Origin: Pleurodeles waltl
Lineage: Eukaryota; Chordata; Amphibia; Caudata; Salamandridae
NCBI RefSeq assembly: GCF_031143425.1
Contig: NC_090451.1
Coordinates: 353,594,339 to 353,658,338, forward strand
Direction: 5' to 3'
DNA length: 64,000 nt
The translations under genes and the position numbers were made by a program. Every line of letters starts with the position of its first letter. Within the stretch, counting starts at the first letter, position 1. Under the pieces are notes generated by a model. The model was not told the DNA's origin. It did no database searches and saw only the letters and a list, made by a program, of their open reading frames with translations. Below, one piece after another: positions 46,232 through 57,489 of the stretch.

Positions 46232-48471
46232 TGTTAGACCGGGCATCCTTGGTGTGGTTTCCCCTGACTTGTTTGCCTTCTGACCTCCTGTTTTGAGGAC
46301 TTCATTATTGCTGGCCTTAGGATTCTGGGCACTTAACCACTGCTGACTAGTGCTAAAGTGCATGTGCTCTTTCCCTAAAACATGGTTAACATTGGCCTTG
46401 CCACAATAAGCATATTTAATCTACTTGTAAGTCCCTAGAAAAGAACACTACATTTGCCCACTAGTGGCTACCAGTTAGCCTATAACACTAACTATGCCAT
46501 CCTCTTTAGTAGCCCTTTAAACATGTCTCAGGCCTAACATTGCTGAGCTTATGTGTGCAGTTTTAAACTGCCATGTTGACCTGGCAAGTTAACCCTCTTG
46601 TGAGGTCCAAACCTTCCTTTTTAATACATATACGTCAGCTATAAGGTAGTCCCTAGACATCCCCAAGGGCAGGATGCGGAGTATTGAAAAAGTTAGACAT
46701 GCACTTTTTTACGTTTTACATATCCAGGAAGTAAAAACTCTTACATTTGTTTTTCACTACTACAGGGCCTATCTTTCCCATAGATTAACATTGGGATTGC
46801 CTTATTATTACATTTTATAAGTGTAATTTCCAATTGGGACCAGATAGATATTTCAAATTTGGTGTCGCTGGACTCAATTTAAAATCACAACTGATGGTAA
46901 GGCTGGATTTTAAGTTGCAAGTCTGAAAATGCCACTTTTAGAAAGTTGGCATTTTCTTACTTAACCCATTCTGTGCCTCATCCTGTCTTTGAATACACGT
47001 CTGTGTGGGTGACAGCTGTGCTCTTGTGCATTTTTTCCCGACAGCTACACACAAAGGGAGCTTAGGTGTGCCTGATGGACCATCAACAAGCTGATGGCCC
47101 ATCCTGGGCAGGACAGAATGGAGGAGCTGACACACCTGAATACGCTGGGTCCTGAGTCCTCACAAAGGGCTGCATAACCCCTGTAGTGTGTCTGGAGTTA
47201 GGGAATAAAGAGCATGGACTCTGTACACTTCAAAGGCATCTCTTTGAAGTCTCCCCCACTTCAGAGGCACAATTGGGTATAAGTACTGGACCTCAGACAC
47301 CACCAGATCAGTACACTTCTGGGCCTGAGAACATACTGCCAGGAAGAAGGACCGCTGTGCTGTTGAAAGGGGCTGCCACTCTGTTGGACTTGGCTGGACT
47401 CCTGCTTTGCTGTGCCTTCTCTGTTGCCCTTGTTGCCTGGGAGTGAGAAGGACTGACCTGGATCCCTAGAACCAAAGTGATTCAAGGGCTTGATGTCTTG
47501 ACTCTTTTTCTGAAGTCTAAGGGACATCAAAGATTTCGTTCAATTGTGCTACAGCTTCTGGACTGTGCCAACTGTGAGTCCTACCCTACCAAGTGGCACC
47601 AATCCACTCCGGGTCTTGAAAGTGGGTTCTGCAGCCGTCTTCTACAGAAATCCACACATCGTCTCCACTGTGCAGATTGGAACAACCCCATCTCTCTTGG
47701 TGCCGACACACCACCACTGTAGACAAGGACATCACAGTACCAACTGCCGGCTCAGAATCGATGCATCGCCCTTGGCCGCAACCCATCAGATTTGCATCGC
47801 TAGATGCGCAGCTCGACGGCAATGCATTGCCTTCATCTTAAAAGATTCAACGTTGCACCTCGAGGACATCGCATCGACTGCGCGGCTCGACAAAGATGCA
47901 TCCCTGACTGCACAGGGTGGAACCAATGCGCATCACCTTTGAATCTTCTCCTCTGCTCCACGCAAAGGAGCTTCAATAATGACGCAACCCTCCACACAAG
48001 GTACTATTTCAGTGAACAAGGTTGGTCCCTGTATCTGGCCCACACTCCATCGTGGTCGGCCTGAACGTTTGGATTTACCCCAGTTTAGAGTGACTAAATA
48101 GCCCTGGTTGGCACTTTAGGTTTCTAAGCACAACAATTGCAGATAATTGTTTTGAATTCATATCTTGACTTCTACATATTGGATTTTTGATATTTTTGTC
48201 TTGTTTTGTTCATTAAATTAAGCCCTATTTGTCTAACAAAGTGTGGATTATTTTTGTGTGGTGTTTTCACTGTTTTATGATTTGAAGTGTTGCACAAATA
48301 CTTTACACTCTGCCTCTCAAGTTAAGCGTGCCTGCTCTGTGCGCAGCTACCAGAGTGTGAGCAAATGTTAATTTAAGGTGTGTGTCTGACTCACCCTGAC
48401 TAAGGCTGTGATTCCTGCTTGGACAGGGTACATACCTCTACCAACCTGGAACCCAATATCTAAAACTAACA
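46232..48471 (+). repeat. LTR-E-like repeat, about 2.24 kb
   Basis: It starts TGTTAGACCGGGC and ends ATCTAAAACTAACA, so termini are TGTTAG and CTAACA, as in an LTR. It contains a hairpin at 46925-46957 (GAAAATGCC...GGCATTTTC). Flanks CTGGC and CAATT do not match, so no target duplication is seen and the exact edges are tentative. A related scrap is at 12573-12650. Confidence 0.55.
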
Positions 48472-48574
48472 CAATTGAATGAATAATTATTTGAAATAAC
48501 TAATATGTATAACATTCTACCTGCTGAAGAGGAAAAATAGCATTCTGATTCTAAATGTTAACTTCTTTTTTCAG

Positions 48575-48749
48575 ATTCCGATTTTCATTCCTGTGATTGT
48601 GGTCCTGATATCAATTTACCTGGTTGTGGCACCAATTGTTGGTTCACCTGCGTGGGAATACCTCTACTGTGTTATATTTATTTTTAGTGGTCTAATATTT
48701 TATTTTCCTTTTGTTCACTACAAGATAAAATGGCCTCAGAAAATTACAA
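48575..48749 (+). CDS. SLC7A9: SLC7A9 penultimate coding exon (58 codons + 1 nt)
   Basis: This is the next exon of the b0,+AT transporter. The acceptor is CTTCTTTTTTCAG ending at 48574 and the donor GTAAGC begins at 48750. It enters in phase 0, matching the end of the 34300-34449 exon, and leaves in phase 1. The residues read [20 protein letters not shown] (TM11), a short loop, then [19 protein letters not shown] (TM12) and [12 protein letters not shown] into the cytoplasmic tail. Conservation of WEYLYC and the FVHYK stretch is diagnostic of SLC7A9. The last coding exon (about 15 residues in relatives) must lie beyond the window's right edge. No defect is seen. Confidence 0.88.
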
Positions 48750-49774
48750 GTAAGCATATTTTATTTTATATAAATGCATGCGGCTAAATCAAGTTAAATA
48801 ACGTATAAAATGTTAACATTTCAAAGAAAAATTATTCATTATGGATATCCAAAGTAACAGAGGGCCAGATGTCTGTAACTGTTTTAAGTTTGAAATGTGT
48901 GTGATTTGCAAAATCACAGGCTTTAAGACCACAAAAATATGTTGCAATGCACTTAAGGCATAATAATACAGGAAAGCCTGTGCGACTCGCATGGTGCAAC
49001 TTTTGTGACCCACGGCAACGTAGAAAGAAAATGGGCACCATACTGTCCTTCATAAGAGGAGGGCGAACCACTGACAGCTCAAGCCAGATGCCTGGCACTG
49101 GCTCAGTTTGAGGTCCTCTTGGACCCTCAAGCCCAAAACGAGCAAAGGTTTCACGTGGATGTTGCCTGCCAGTCAAAAGGAGGGGGAGTGTCCCCTTATA
49201 GTCACACAAACTCCAAAGGAATTGCTCGCTCAGCACCTACTCCGTTCCCCTCCTTGACCACAAGCGGTAGTTGGAGCCCTTCAGGATTAGGGCCATAGGG
49301 TATCTCCTGACAGGTAGGCTCTTTATCTCTATAAAATCTGTACTCCTCCTAGTGGAGTAGTCCTTCTCTTGATTTTGTAATGCATGATAATGAGGGATCC
49401 CAGGCCCTGAAGAATGCCCCCAGACCTCCTTTGGCTCTTAGCAGCGGGCAGAAATGTGTTGGCCAGTAATTATTAGATAGGTGACCCAGTGAGTCTTTAC
49501 TCTCATATAAGTGTCCTATCCTCTGTTATTAACCTCACCTACAGTCACCACGAATAAAAGTGTACTATTACACAGGTGACTGATTAGGTATTTACATTTT
49601 CCCTAGCATAGCTGGATCCCGTATACTTCCAGATAATTTGAATTTCCACACTCCCTCCTGTTCTTTCAACAGTGAGGTTGAGTCCACCCAGGTGGCACTG
49701 TCCTACCTGGGTGAGGCTAGGTGGTCATATGATGAAGGAAGACACTATATAGTGTGTGATACCACTCTGGGACT
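48750..49774 (+). other. SLC7A9 intron, apparently unique sequence
   Basis: This is the intron start after the donor at 48750. No repeat shared with the window and no credible coding frame were recognised. The minus-strand 134-codon open frame at 48832-49236 has no motif I know. Confidence 0.45.
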
Positions 49775-52700
49775 CATCTCCTGATGACGAGCATGCTCCC
49801 TGGAACACAGGTGGTGGACCGAAGTGACCGGGACTGTCCAAAGGTCCAGCTGTCCAAATTTCGTGGAGGTAAGAGCTTGCCTCCCCAGGCTGCGACAGTA
49901 GTCCTGTGCACTTTGTCTTCTGCAGCTCCTTGGGCTTCTGTGCAGTTCTTCCAAGAATCTTTTGTGCACAGTGTAGCCCAGGTCCTCAGCACTCCGTCCT
50001 GCGATGCACAGCTCCCTGAGTTGTTCTCCGGCGGTGTGGGACCTTCCTGTATAGTGATGCGATGACCGCACTTTGCATCTTCTTTGTCCCCATGTTCTGG
50101 GACTCCCATGGGTGCTGCTTGGTCTTTTGAGGGCTCTCTGAAGTGCTGAAAGCCCCCTCTGTCTCCTCAGTCTGAGTTGAGACCCACGGGTCCCAGGCAG
50201 CTCCTTTCTGACGCAAACCGCATACTTGCTTGAACCAAGGCTTGCTGGTGGAATCCAGCTACGCAAACAGCCTGCATCCAACAACTCAATGTGGGACATC
50301 TCCTGCACCAACCAGGAACCCGCAGCCATTTTCTTTGGTGCAGTTCTGTACTTTTCTTCTGACCGGAAAACCCACTTTTGCACCTTCTTCTAGGTTGGCA
50401 GGGGCTCCTGTCCTTCCTGGACTCTTTTTTTACTTCTGGACTTGGTCGCCTCTCTCCACAGGTCTTCAAGTGCAGAAATCCATTGTTTGTTGCTTGCAGT
50501 CTTGTTTGGTTCATGCAAAATCCTTTATCACAACTTGTAGTGTGTTCTGAGGAAACTTACTGTACTTTACTCCTGCTTTCCTGGGCTCTGGGGTGGGGTA
50601 CCTTACTTACCTTTGGTGTTCTCTTACACTTCCAGTGCCCCTCTACACACTACACTTGCCTAGGGGGGAATTTGACATTCGCATTCCAATATTTTAGTAT
50701 ATGGTTTGTGTTGCCCCTAGGCCCATTGCAATTTATTGTGTTTTTTAATGTTTGCGCTATTCTATGACTGTTTACTTACCTGATTTTGGTTACTAGTGTA
50801 TATATTGTGTATAATGCTTACCTCCACAATGAGTATTGCCTCTAAGATATTTTTGGCCTTGTGTCACTGTAGGAAGCTGACTCTGTATATACTATATCAA
50901 AATGAGATTATAGTGTTCAGAGTCCAGGGGTTCCCCAAGAGGCTTGACAGAGGCAATAATAGATAATACTAATGCTCTATTTGTGGTAGTGTGGTCGCGC
51001 AGCTAAGCTTATCAGAGGGTAATGTTAAGCATTTGTTGTACACACTGAAGCAATAAATGAGAACACACACTCAATAACTTAACTCCATGCCAATAGGTTT
51101 TTATATGGAAAAATATTATTTTCTTAATTTATTTTATAACCACAAGATTCAAATTGCAGGTAAGTACAGTAAATGTAAGGTACTTTGCATAGATATAGGT
51201 AGAACTTTGAACCAAAACAGTAATGTACACAGTTTCTCATAAAATGGCAATAAGCTATTTTAAAAGTGGACACTGCAAAATTCAACAGTTCCTGGGCGAG
51301 GTAAGTACAGTTTGGTTAATACGGTAAGTAAAGCACTTGCAAGTTCAGTCTCCGGGGCATAGGTAGCCCACCATTGGGGGTTCAAGTCAACCCCAAACAC
51401 CCAATACCAGCAACACAGGGCCAGTCAGGTACAGAGGTCGAAGAGGAGCCAAAATAACATGGGCGCCTATGGAGACAGGGTGTGCTCTGGTTCCGGGCGG
51501 CTGGCAGGTAAGTACCCGCGTCCTCAGGCAGCAGACCAGGGAGGTTTAGTAGAGCACTGTGGGGTGGGCCCAAGTAGGCACACAAAACACACCCTCAGTG
51601 GCACAGGGGTGGACGGGTGCAGTGGGCAAACAGGGTGTCGGGTTTGCAATAGAATTCAATGGAGGGACCCTGGGCTCACTCAGACGTTGCAGGCAGGGCA
51701 CAGGGGGGCTTCTCGGGCCAGCTACAGACTGGGCAAGGGTGAGGGCTGCCTGCTGGTCACGGCTGCACCAGTGGTCGGTTTCTCATGGGCCTGTGGGCTG
51801 CGATTGCAGTGCTTCTCCAGGTGTCGAATATCTTTGTCCTGGGCTGTCGTGGTCAGGGTGGTCCTCGGGATTCCCTCTGCAGGCGTCATTGTGGGGATGC
51901 AGGGAGGTCAGCCTAGGGTAGACACATCGTCGGTGTCGCCTTGGGATCCTCTCTGGGTCGTTGATTTCTCTGGACACGGGCCAGGAGCGTCGGGTGAAGA
52001 GTGGTGGGGACTCACGGTTCTGGAGTGAGGTGAGAGTCCCTTTAAAGATGGTTTCTTCTTTCTTCATTGGACAGGTTTGCTGTCCACAGGAGTTCTTGAT
52101 CCTTCTTAGGTGAAGGCCAGTCCTCTGAGTCAGCAGAGGTCGCTGGTCCCGCAGGATGCGTCGCTGGTGCAGGTTTGCTGAAGTTGGAGACAGACCGGTA
52201 GGGCTGGGGCCAAAGCAGTTGTCGTCCTCCTTCTCTATGGAGACTTTCAGCTAAGCAGTCCTCCTTCTTTGTAGGTAGTAAGGAATCTGATTTCCTTCAG
52301 GTTCATCCCTAAATACTAAATTTAGGAGTGTGTTAGGGCTGGAGGGCAGTAGCCAATGGCTACTGTCCCTAAGGGTGGCTACACCCTCTCCTTGTGCCTC
52401 CTCCGTTTGGGTAGGGGGGGCACATCCCTATTGGGCTAAATCCTCCAAAACGAGATGGAGGATTTTCTAAGGAGAGGGTCACTTCAGCTCGCGTCACCTT
52501 AGGGGTGGACCTGGTTGAGGGGGTGACTCCTTCTTGTTTTTCTCATTAGCTCCCCGGACTTGCTGCCAAAAGTAGGGGCTGTGTCCGGGGGGCGGGCATC
52601 TCCACTAGCTGGGGTGCTGTAGCACCAGACTCGAGCCTTTGAGGCTCACCGCCAGGTGTTACAGTTCCTGCAGGCGGAGGTGTGAAGCACCTCCACCCAG

Positions 52701-53706
52701 GACAGGCTTTGTTCCTGGTCCAGAATGCACAAAGGCACTCACCCCATGTGGCCAGAAACTTGTCTGGACATGGCAGGCTGGCAGAGACCGGTCAGCCTAG
52801 CACTGGCAGTTGGGCTGGCATGCAGGGGGCATCTCTAAGATGCCCTCTGTGTGCATTTCTCAATAAATCCCACACTGGCATCAGCGTGGGTTTATTGTGC
52901 TGAGACATTTGCTACCAAACGTCCCAGTATTCAGTGTAGCCATTATGGAACTGTGGAGTTTGTTTCTGACAAACTCCCAGGCCATATACTCAATATAGCT
53001 ACCCTGCACTTACAATGCTTAAGAATTGATTTGGACACTGTAGGGGCGTAGTGCTCATGCAGCTATGCCCTCACCTGTGGTATAGTGCACCCTGCCTTAC
53101 GGCTTTAAGGCCTGCCAGAGGGGTGGCTTACCTATGCCACAGGCAGTTGGTTGTGGGCATGGCACTCTGAGGGGAGTGCCATGTCAACTTAGTCTTTTTC
53201 TCCCCACCAGCACACACAAGCTGTAAGGCAGTGTGCATGTGCTGAGTGAGGGGTCCCCGGGGTGGCATAATACATGCTGAAGCCCTTAGAGAACTTCCCT
53301 GGCAACAGGGCCCTCTGTACAAGGGGGACCTTTTGCTAATTGTGGGGACAAAGATACAGTTTTAGGGAAAGAACACTGTTGCTGGGTCCTGGTTAGCAGG
53401 GTCCAAGCACACTGTCAATCAAAGGGGGTAACCATGCCAACAGTGGCATTTCCCTACAGTCACTAAAACAAAGTACCTTTATTTTTGGTCATTGTCTTTT
53501 ATTCTGTATAGGTACTGTGTAACTATAGTGGTATTGCAAGAGCTGTGCATGTGTCCTAGTTCAGCCTAAGCTGCTCTGCTACAGCTGCCTCTAGATAGCC
53601 TAAGCTTCTAGAACACTGCCCACATTTCACTAATGAGGGATAGCTGGTCCTGGTATAAGGTGTAAGTACCTTAGGTACCCACTACAAACCAGGCCAGCCT
53701 TCTACA
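49775..53706 (+). repeat. 5' LTR of element B (LTR-A type), interrupted
   Basis: It enters LTR-A at the TGACGAGCATGCTCCCTGG region, carries the splice-donor site at 49869, and ends CCAGGCCAGCCTTCTACA. The polyA block is split just downstream of the nested LTR-B at about 53464. Confidence 0.8.
50878..53458 (-). mobile_element. solo LTR-B, reverse, with target duplication GTCAC
   Basis: It is 2,581 bp with TGTAGGAAGCTGACTC at the left and GGCATTTCCCTACA at the right, i.e. LTR ends in reverse orientation. The five bases GTCAC occur at 50873-50877 and 53459-53463. Removing it restores a continuous LTR-A sequence. It is related to 7921-10398. It contains GC-rich open frames (e.g. 51459-52028) that I do not consider genes. 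Confidence 0.88.
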
Positions 53707-53727
53707 TTGGCGGTGCAGCGGTAGGAT
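53707..53727 (+). promoter_or_regulatory. candidate primer-binding site of element B
   Basis: One base after the LTR end comes TGGCGGTGCAGCGGTAGG. A TGG start at this place fits a tRNA-primed site; the tRNA is not identified. Element A lacks this stretch. Confidence 0.4.
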
Positions 53728-53959
53728 AAGTACTTGCAATTGCTTTACTACTTTGTTACTGGTGCTTTTCACAAGAAAAGTATACTCCAATACTTAGAAC
53801 TAAGTACAATCATACCTAGCAGTCATTTTTTTACTTTCAAAAAGTTCTTTCAAACTTTCTAAAGATTTTCAAAAGTTCTGAAAAGTTTTTCTTTTCTCTA
53901 AAAAGTTAGGTAAAATAGTTTACTAACTTTTTACTCCTCTCCCTAACCTTTTCTTTCAC

Positions 53960-56078
53960 TATGTCTGTTGTAGAGGCTACCCCCAGGGTTGCTAAACCAC
54001 CGAAAGTCTGAATTTCAAAAGTCTGACAGGTCTCTGCTTGGAAAGAAGCTTAGGGATTGGGAAGAACACCAACAAGGAATTTATCTTGAATCTCTTCTTG
54101 CAAGATGACCAGAAGCATCCTACTGGTCAGGTACAATCAGAAGGGGAGGTAGAGTGAGATTCCACCCAGGTAGATTCAGGAGAGGGCCCTCAAGATCCAG
54201 GGGAGGGTTTTTCCACAGATCATTCCCTTAACAAACCTCTTAGTGCAGCTGGTAGTGGGAAGGAGTCACACACAGGTAGGGCACCCGTCACACCTAGAGG
54301 CCAGGACACTAGAGTAACTCAAGTTAGGGAACGTTCAACCTTTGCTCATTCTCATGTCACTTCTGTATCAGAAGTGTCCCACACATCCAACCCTGAGGAT
54401 CAATTCCTAGACAGGGAACTCAGAAAGCCGAGGTTGGAGGAGGCCAGACTTAGGCCCTCATTCTGACCCTGGCGGTCTTTGACCGCCAGGGCGGAGGACC
54501 GCGGGAGCACCGCCGACAAGCCGGCGGTGCTTCAATGGGGATTCCGACCGCGGCGGTAAAGCCGCGGTCGGACCGGCACCACTGGCGGGGTCCCGCCAGT
54601 GTACCGCGGCCCCATTGAATCCTCCGCGGCGGCGCAGCTTGCTGCACCGCCGCGGGGATTCTGACCCCCCCTACCGCCATCCAGATCCCGGCGGTCGGAC
54701 CGCCGAGATCCGGATGGCGGTAGGGGGGGGTCGCGGGGCCCCTGGGGGCCCCTGCAGTGCCCATGCCACTGGCATGGGCATTGCAGGGGCCCCCGTAAGA
54801 GGGCCCCTAAATGTATTTCACTGTCTGCTGCGCAGACAGTGAAATACGCGACGGGTGCAACTGCACCCGTCGCACAGCTTCCACTCCGCCGGCTCGATTC
54901 CGAGCCGGCTTCATCGTGGAAGCCTCTTTCCCGCTGGGCTGGCTGGCGGTCTGAAGGAGACCGCCCGCCAGCCCAGCGGGAAAGTCAGAATTACCGCCGC
55001 GGTCTTTCGACCGCGGAACGGTAACCTGACGGCGGGACTTTGGCGGGCGGCCTCCGCCGCCCGCCAAGGTCAGAATGAGGGCCTTAGTCTACAGCAGCGG
55101 CAGTTGGCCTGAGATAGGGAATCCCTAGCTGTGCAAAGGAAAAGGCAAGGGTTGGGGTTAATTCCCCATGGTAGCAGCAGCAGCAGTAGTTTCAGAAGTT
55201 CCAGTGCTAGAGAAAACACATTTGATTCTAGAACCCTGCACAGGATTGTCCCCCCTTACAAGGAGGGGGATGACATTTATATGTGGTTTGCTGCACTTGA
55301 GAGGGCCTGTAAAGTTCAGAGGGTCCCTCAGGCACACTGAGCTGCTATCCTGTGGTTGTCTTTCTCTGGCAAGGGGAGAGATAGACTCCTTACTGTTAGG
55401 GAAGATGACTCCGACAACTAAAATATTCTGAAAATTGCTCTCGTAGGTGGGTTTGGCTTCACCATTGAACAATATAGAATCAAGGTCAGAGAAACCAGAA
55501 AAGAGTCTTCACAGGATTGGATGGACTTTGTAGACTGTTCAGTGAAGGCCTTAGAAGGTTGGTTGCATGGCACCAAGGTGTCTGACTATGAAAGTTTATA
55601 CAATCTGATTTTGAGAGAGCATATTCTTAACAATTGTGTGTCTGATTTGTTGCACCAATATCTTGTGGACTCAGATCTGACCTCTCCCCAAGAATTGGGA
55701 AAGAAGGCAGACAAATGGGTCAGAACAAGGGTGAGCAGAAAAGCTCGTACGGGGGTGACAAGGAAAGCAAGAAGATGGATGGTAAGTCATATGACAAGGG
55801 TGGGGACAAAGATAAAAAGTCAGAGTCTTCATCAGGCTCACAAAAATCCTCTGAGGGTGGTGGGTCCAAATCCTCTTCAAATCAGAAGAAAAAGCCTTGG
55901 TGTTATTTGTGTAAGAACAAAGGCCATTGGGCAAGTGACCCCACTTGTCCCAAGAGAAGTACCAAGCCTCCCACCAACACAACCCCCACTGCTTCCACTA
56001 GTGCCCCTAGTAATAGCAGTGGGGGTGGGAAAAACTCTACAAATAGTCAAAGGGTGTAGTCGGGCTCACTTTTGGTAA
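53960..56078 (+). pseudogene. gag: gag of element B (broken, with nested MITE)
   Basis: This is the structural protein of element B. The ATG at 53960 matches the start in A, but a stop follows near 54009. After the nested insertion at 54453-55083 the coiled-coil-like segment resumes. The SCAN-like capsid segment is at 55481-55733 (RKESSQDWMDFVDCSVKALE to KADKWVRTRV), then a shift, a Lys/Ser/Gly-rich linker, and a zinc knuckle at about 55887-55940 with the same C-X2-C-X4-H-X6-C spacing as A. The frame ends at 56078. The residues flanking the A copy's stop are sense codons here. Confidence 0.8.
54453..55083. mobile_element. GC-rich MITE with nested hairpins, TSD TTA
   Basis: Ends are perfect 16-bp inverted repeats: GGCCCTCATTCTGACC at 54453 and its complement ending at 55083. 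TTA flanks both sides (54450-54452, 55084-55086), fitting a Harbinger-type 3-bp duplication. The same site in element A (near 1863-1866) has no insertion. Inside are successive perfect or near-perfect hairpins: 54467-54491, 54814-54846 (15-bp stem, 3-nt loop), 54848-54873 (12-bp stem) and 54926-54984 (about 27-bp stem, one mismatch). No transposase; very CpG-rich. Confidence 0.82.
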
Positions 56079-56082
56079 TGTA

Positions 56083-56768
56083 GTGGGGGTTGGTCTAGTT
56101 AGGGCGACCACTGAGGTTGTTTTAGTTTCTGATGGTGGCATTGACCTTGCCACCGTAGTTGCCTGTCCCCTTAATATAGTTAAGTATAAGCAACTACCCC
56201 TAATAAATGGTGTTCAGGTTGAGGCCTACAGTGACACAAGTGGCAGTATCACTACTGTGATGGAAAAACTGGTTGCCCCTGAGTAACACCTACTTGGTCA
56301 TCAGTACGTACTAAGTTACTGATGCCCATAACAACACTATTAGCCACCCCATGGCTGTTGTGAATCTCAACTAGGGGTGGGGTTACTGGTCCTAAAAAGG
56401 TTGTGGTATCCACTGACTTACCTGTAGAGTGTCTATTGGGCAATGATTTGGAAACTTCAGCTTGGGCTGAAGTGGAGTTGGAGGCCAATGCAGCCATGCT
56501 GGGCATTCCAGGGCACATTTTTGCTCTTACTAGGGCTCAGGCCAAGAAGCAAAGAGGACAGGGAAACATGGATCCTGGAACAATCGACCAAGTGCTCCCA
56601 AAAACTAGGGGTAGAAAGGGCAAACCCTTGTCCACTAACCCTCCCTCTCCAGAAGATTCCCCTTTTTATGAGGAAGAGTCAACTCCCTGTGCAGAACCTA
56701 CACCAGAGGAGCTTCAAGCCAACACAGCTGTGCTCCTGGGTGCAAGGGGGCCTGCCAGGCAGGAACTA
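56083..56768 (+). pseudogene. aspartic protease of element B (broken)
   Basis: The protease corresponds to 2929-3530 of A. The active-site motif has become DTSGS (near 56233) with a TAA stop near 56284, and a shift before LLGND near 56440. The Ser/Glu/Pro-rich linker follows and is cut by the nested element at 56769. Confidence 0.68.
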
Positions 56769-57476
56769 GGGGCTGTATTTATAGGCCCCTAGTGCCACAG
56801 GAGCTTCACTTTCAGTGACGCTCCTTTGGCTCTAAGTACAGCACCGTATTTACAAGGTGGCATTAAGCCACGTTTTGTGGCTTAACGCCACCTTGTAAAT
56901 ACGGCCCCTTCCCACACATCACTGTGCGTGGAAGGGGCGTGCCACAGCAGCACCCATTGCATTGTAAACCCGATGCAGCACCAGAATCTAACTCCACCCC
57001 CATGGGTGGTGTTAGCAGGGAGCAACAAGGAGGAATACTTTTATTCCTCCTCGTTTTTTGCTGCATTCTGCCGCACGCATAGAAAAAGCAAAATGCCAGA
57101 AATTATTGTTTATGTGTGGGAAGGTGTCCCTTCCTGCACGTAAACAATCATTTGGAAATTATGCTTTGGCACTTCTGTGTGCTGCATTGTGAAGCACACA
57201 CAGAAGTGCCAAAGCACCATTAGTGATTCTTCATGTGCAGGAAGGGACACACAGTCCCGCACATAAATAATCACACCCCTCAGCACAGACATCCTTGCAC
57301 GATGGTGCAAGGATGCCTGCGTTGGCAGCTAAATTTAGCGCCAGCGCAGGGTGACAGACACGGGTGCGGCGTATTCCCTTAAAAACGGCGCATCCCTGCA
57401 TTTCTAAATTGACGCAGCGCAGTGCTGTCAAGTTTGGCGCAGCACAGCGCTGCCCCACTTTTCTTTAAATCTGGCT
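56769..57476. mobile_element. MITE-like insertion with hairpins inside element B pol
   Basis: Sequence foreign to elements A and the third copy. The left end GGGGCTGTATTTATAG and the complement of the right end (GAGCCAGATTTAAAG) form an imperfect inverted repeat, similar in style to the Harbinger end at 24262. Possible 3-bp duplications are CTA on the left and CTG on the right; A reads CTG at the empty site. It contains perfect hairpins around 56842-56907 and 57163-57216. No coding capacity. Confidence 0.6.
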
Positions 57477-57489
57477 CTGAGTGTGGCAT

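Noticed and set aside
46232..48471. Treating the LTR-E-like repeat as a proven solo LTR
   Set aside because: Termini TGTTAG/CTAACA fit, but there is no target duplication and no internal copy with coding sequence in the window.
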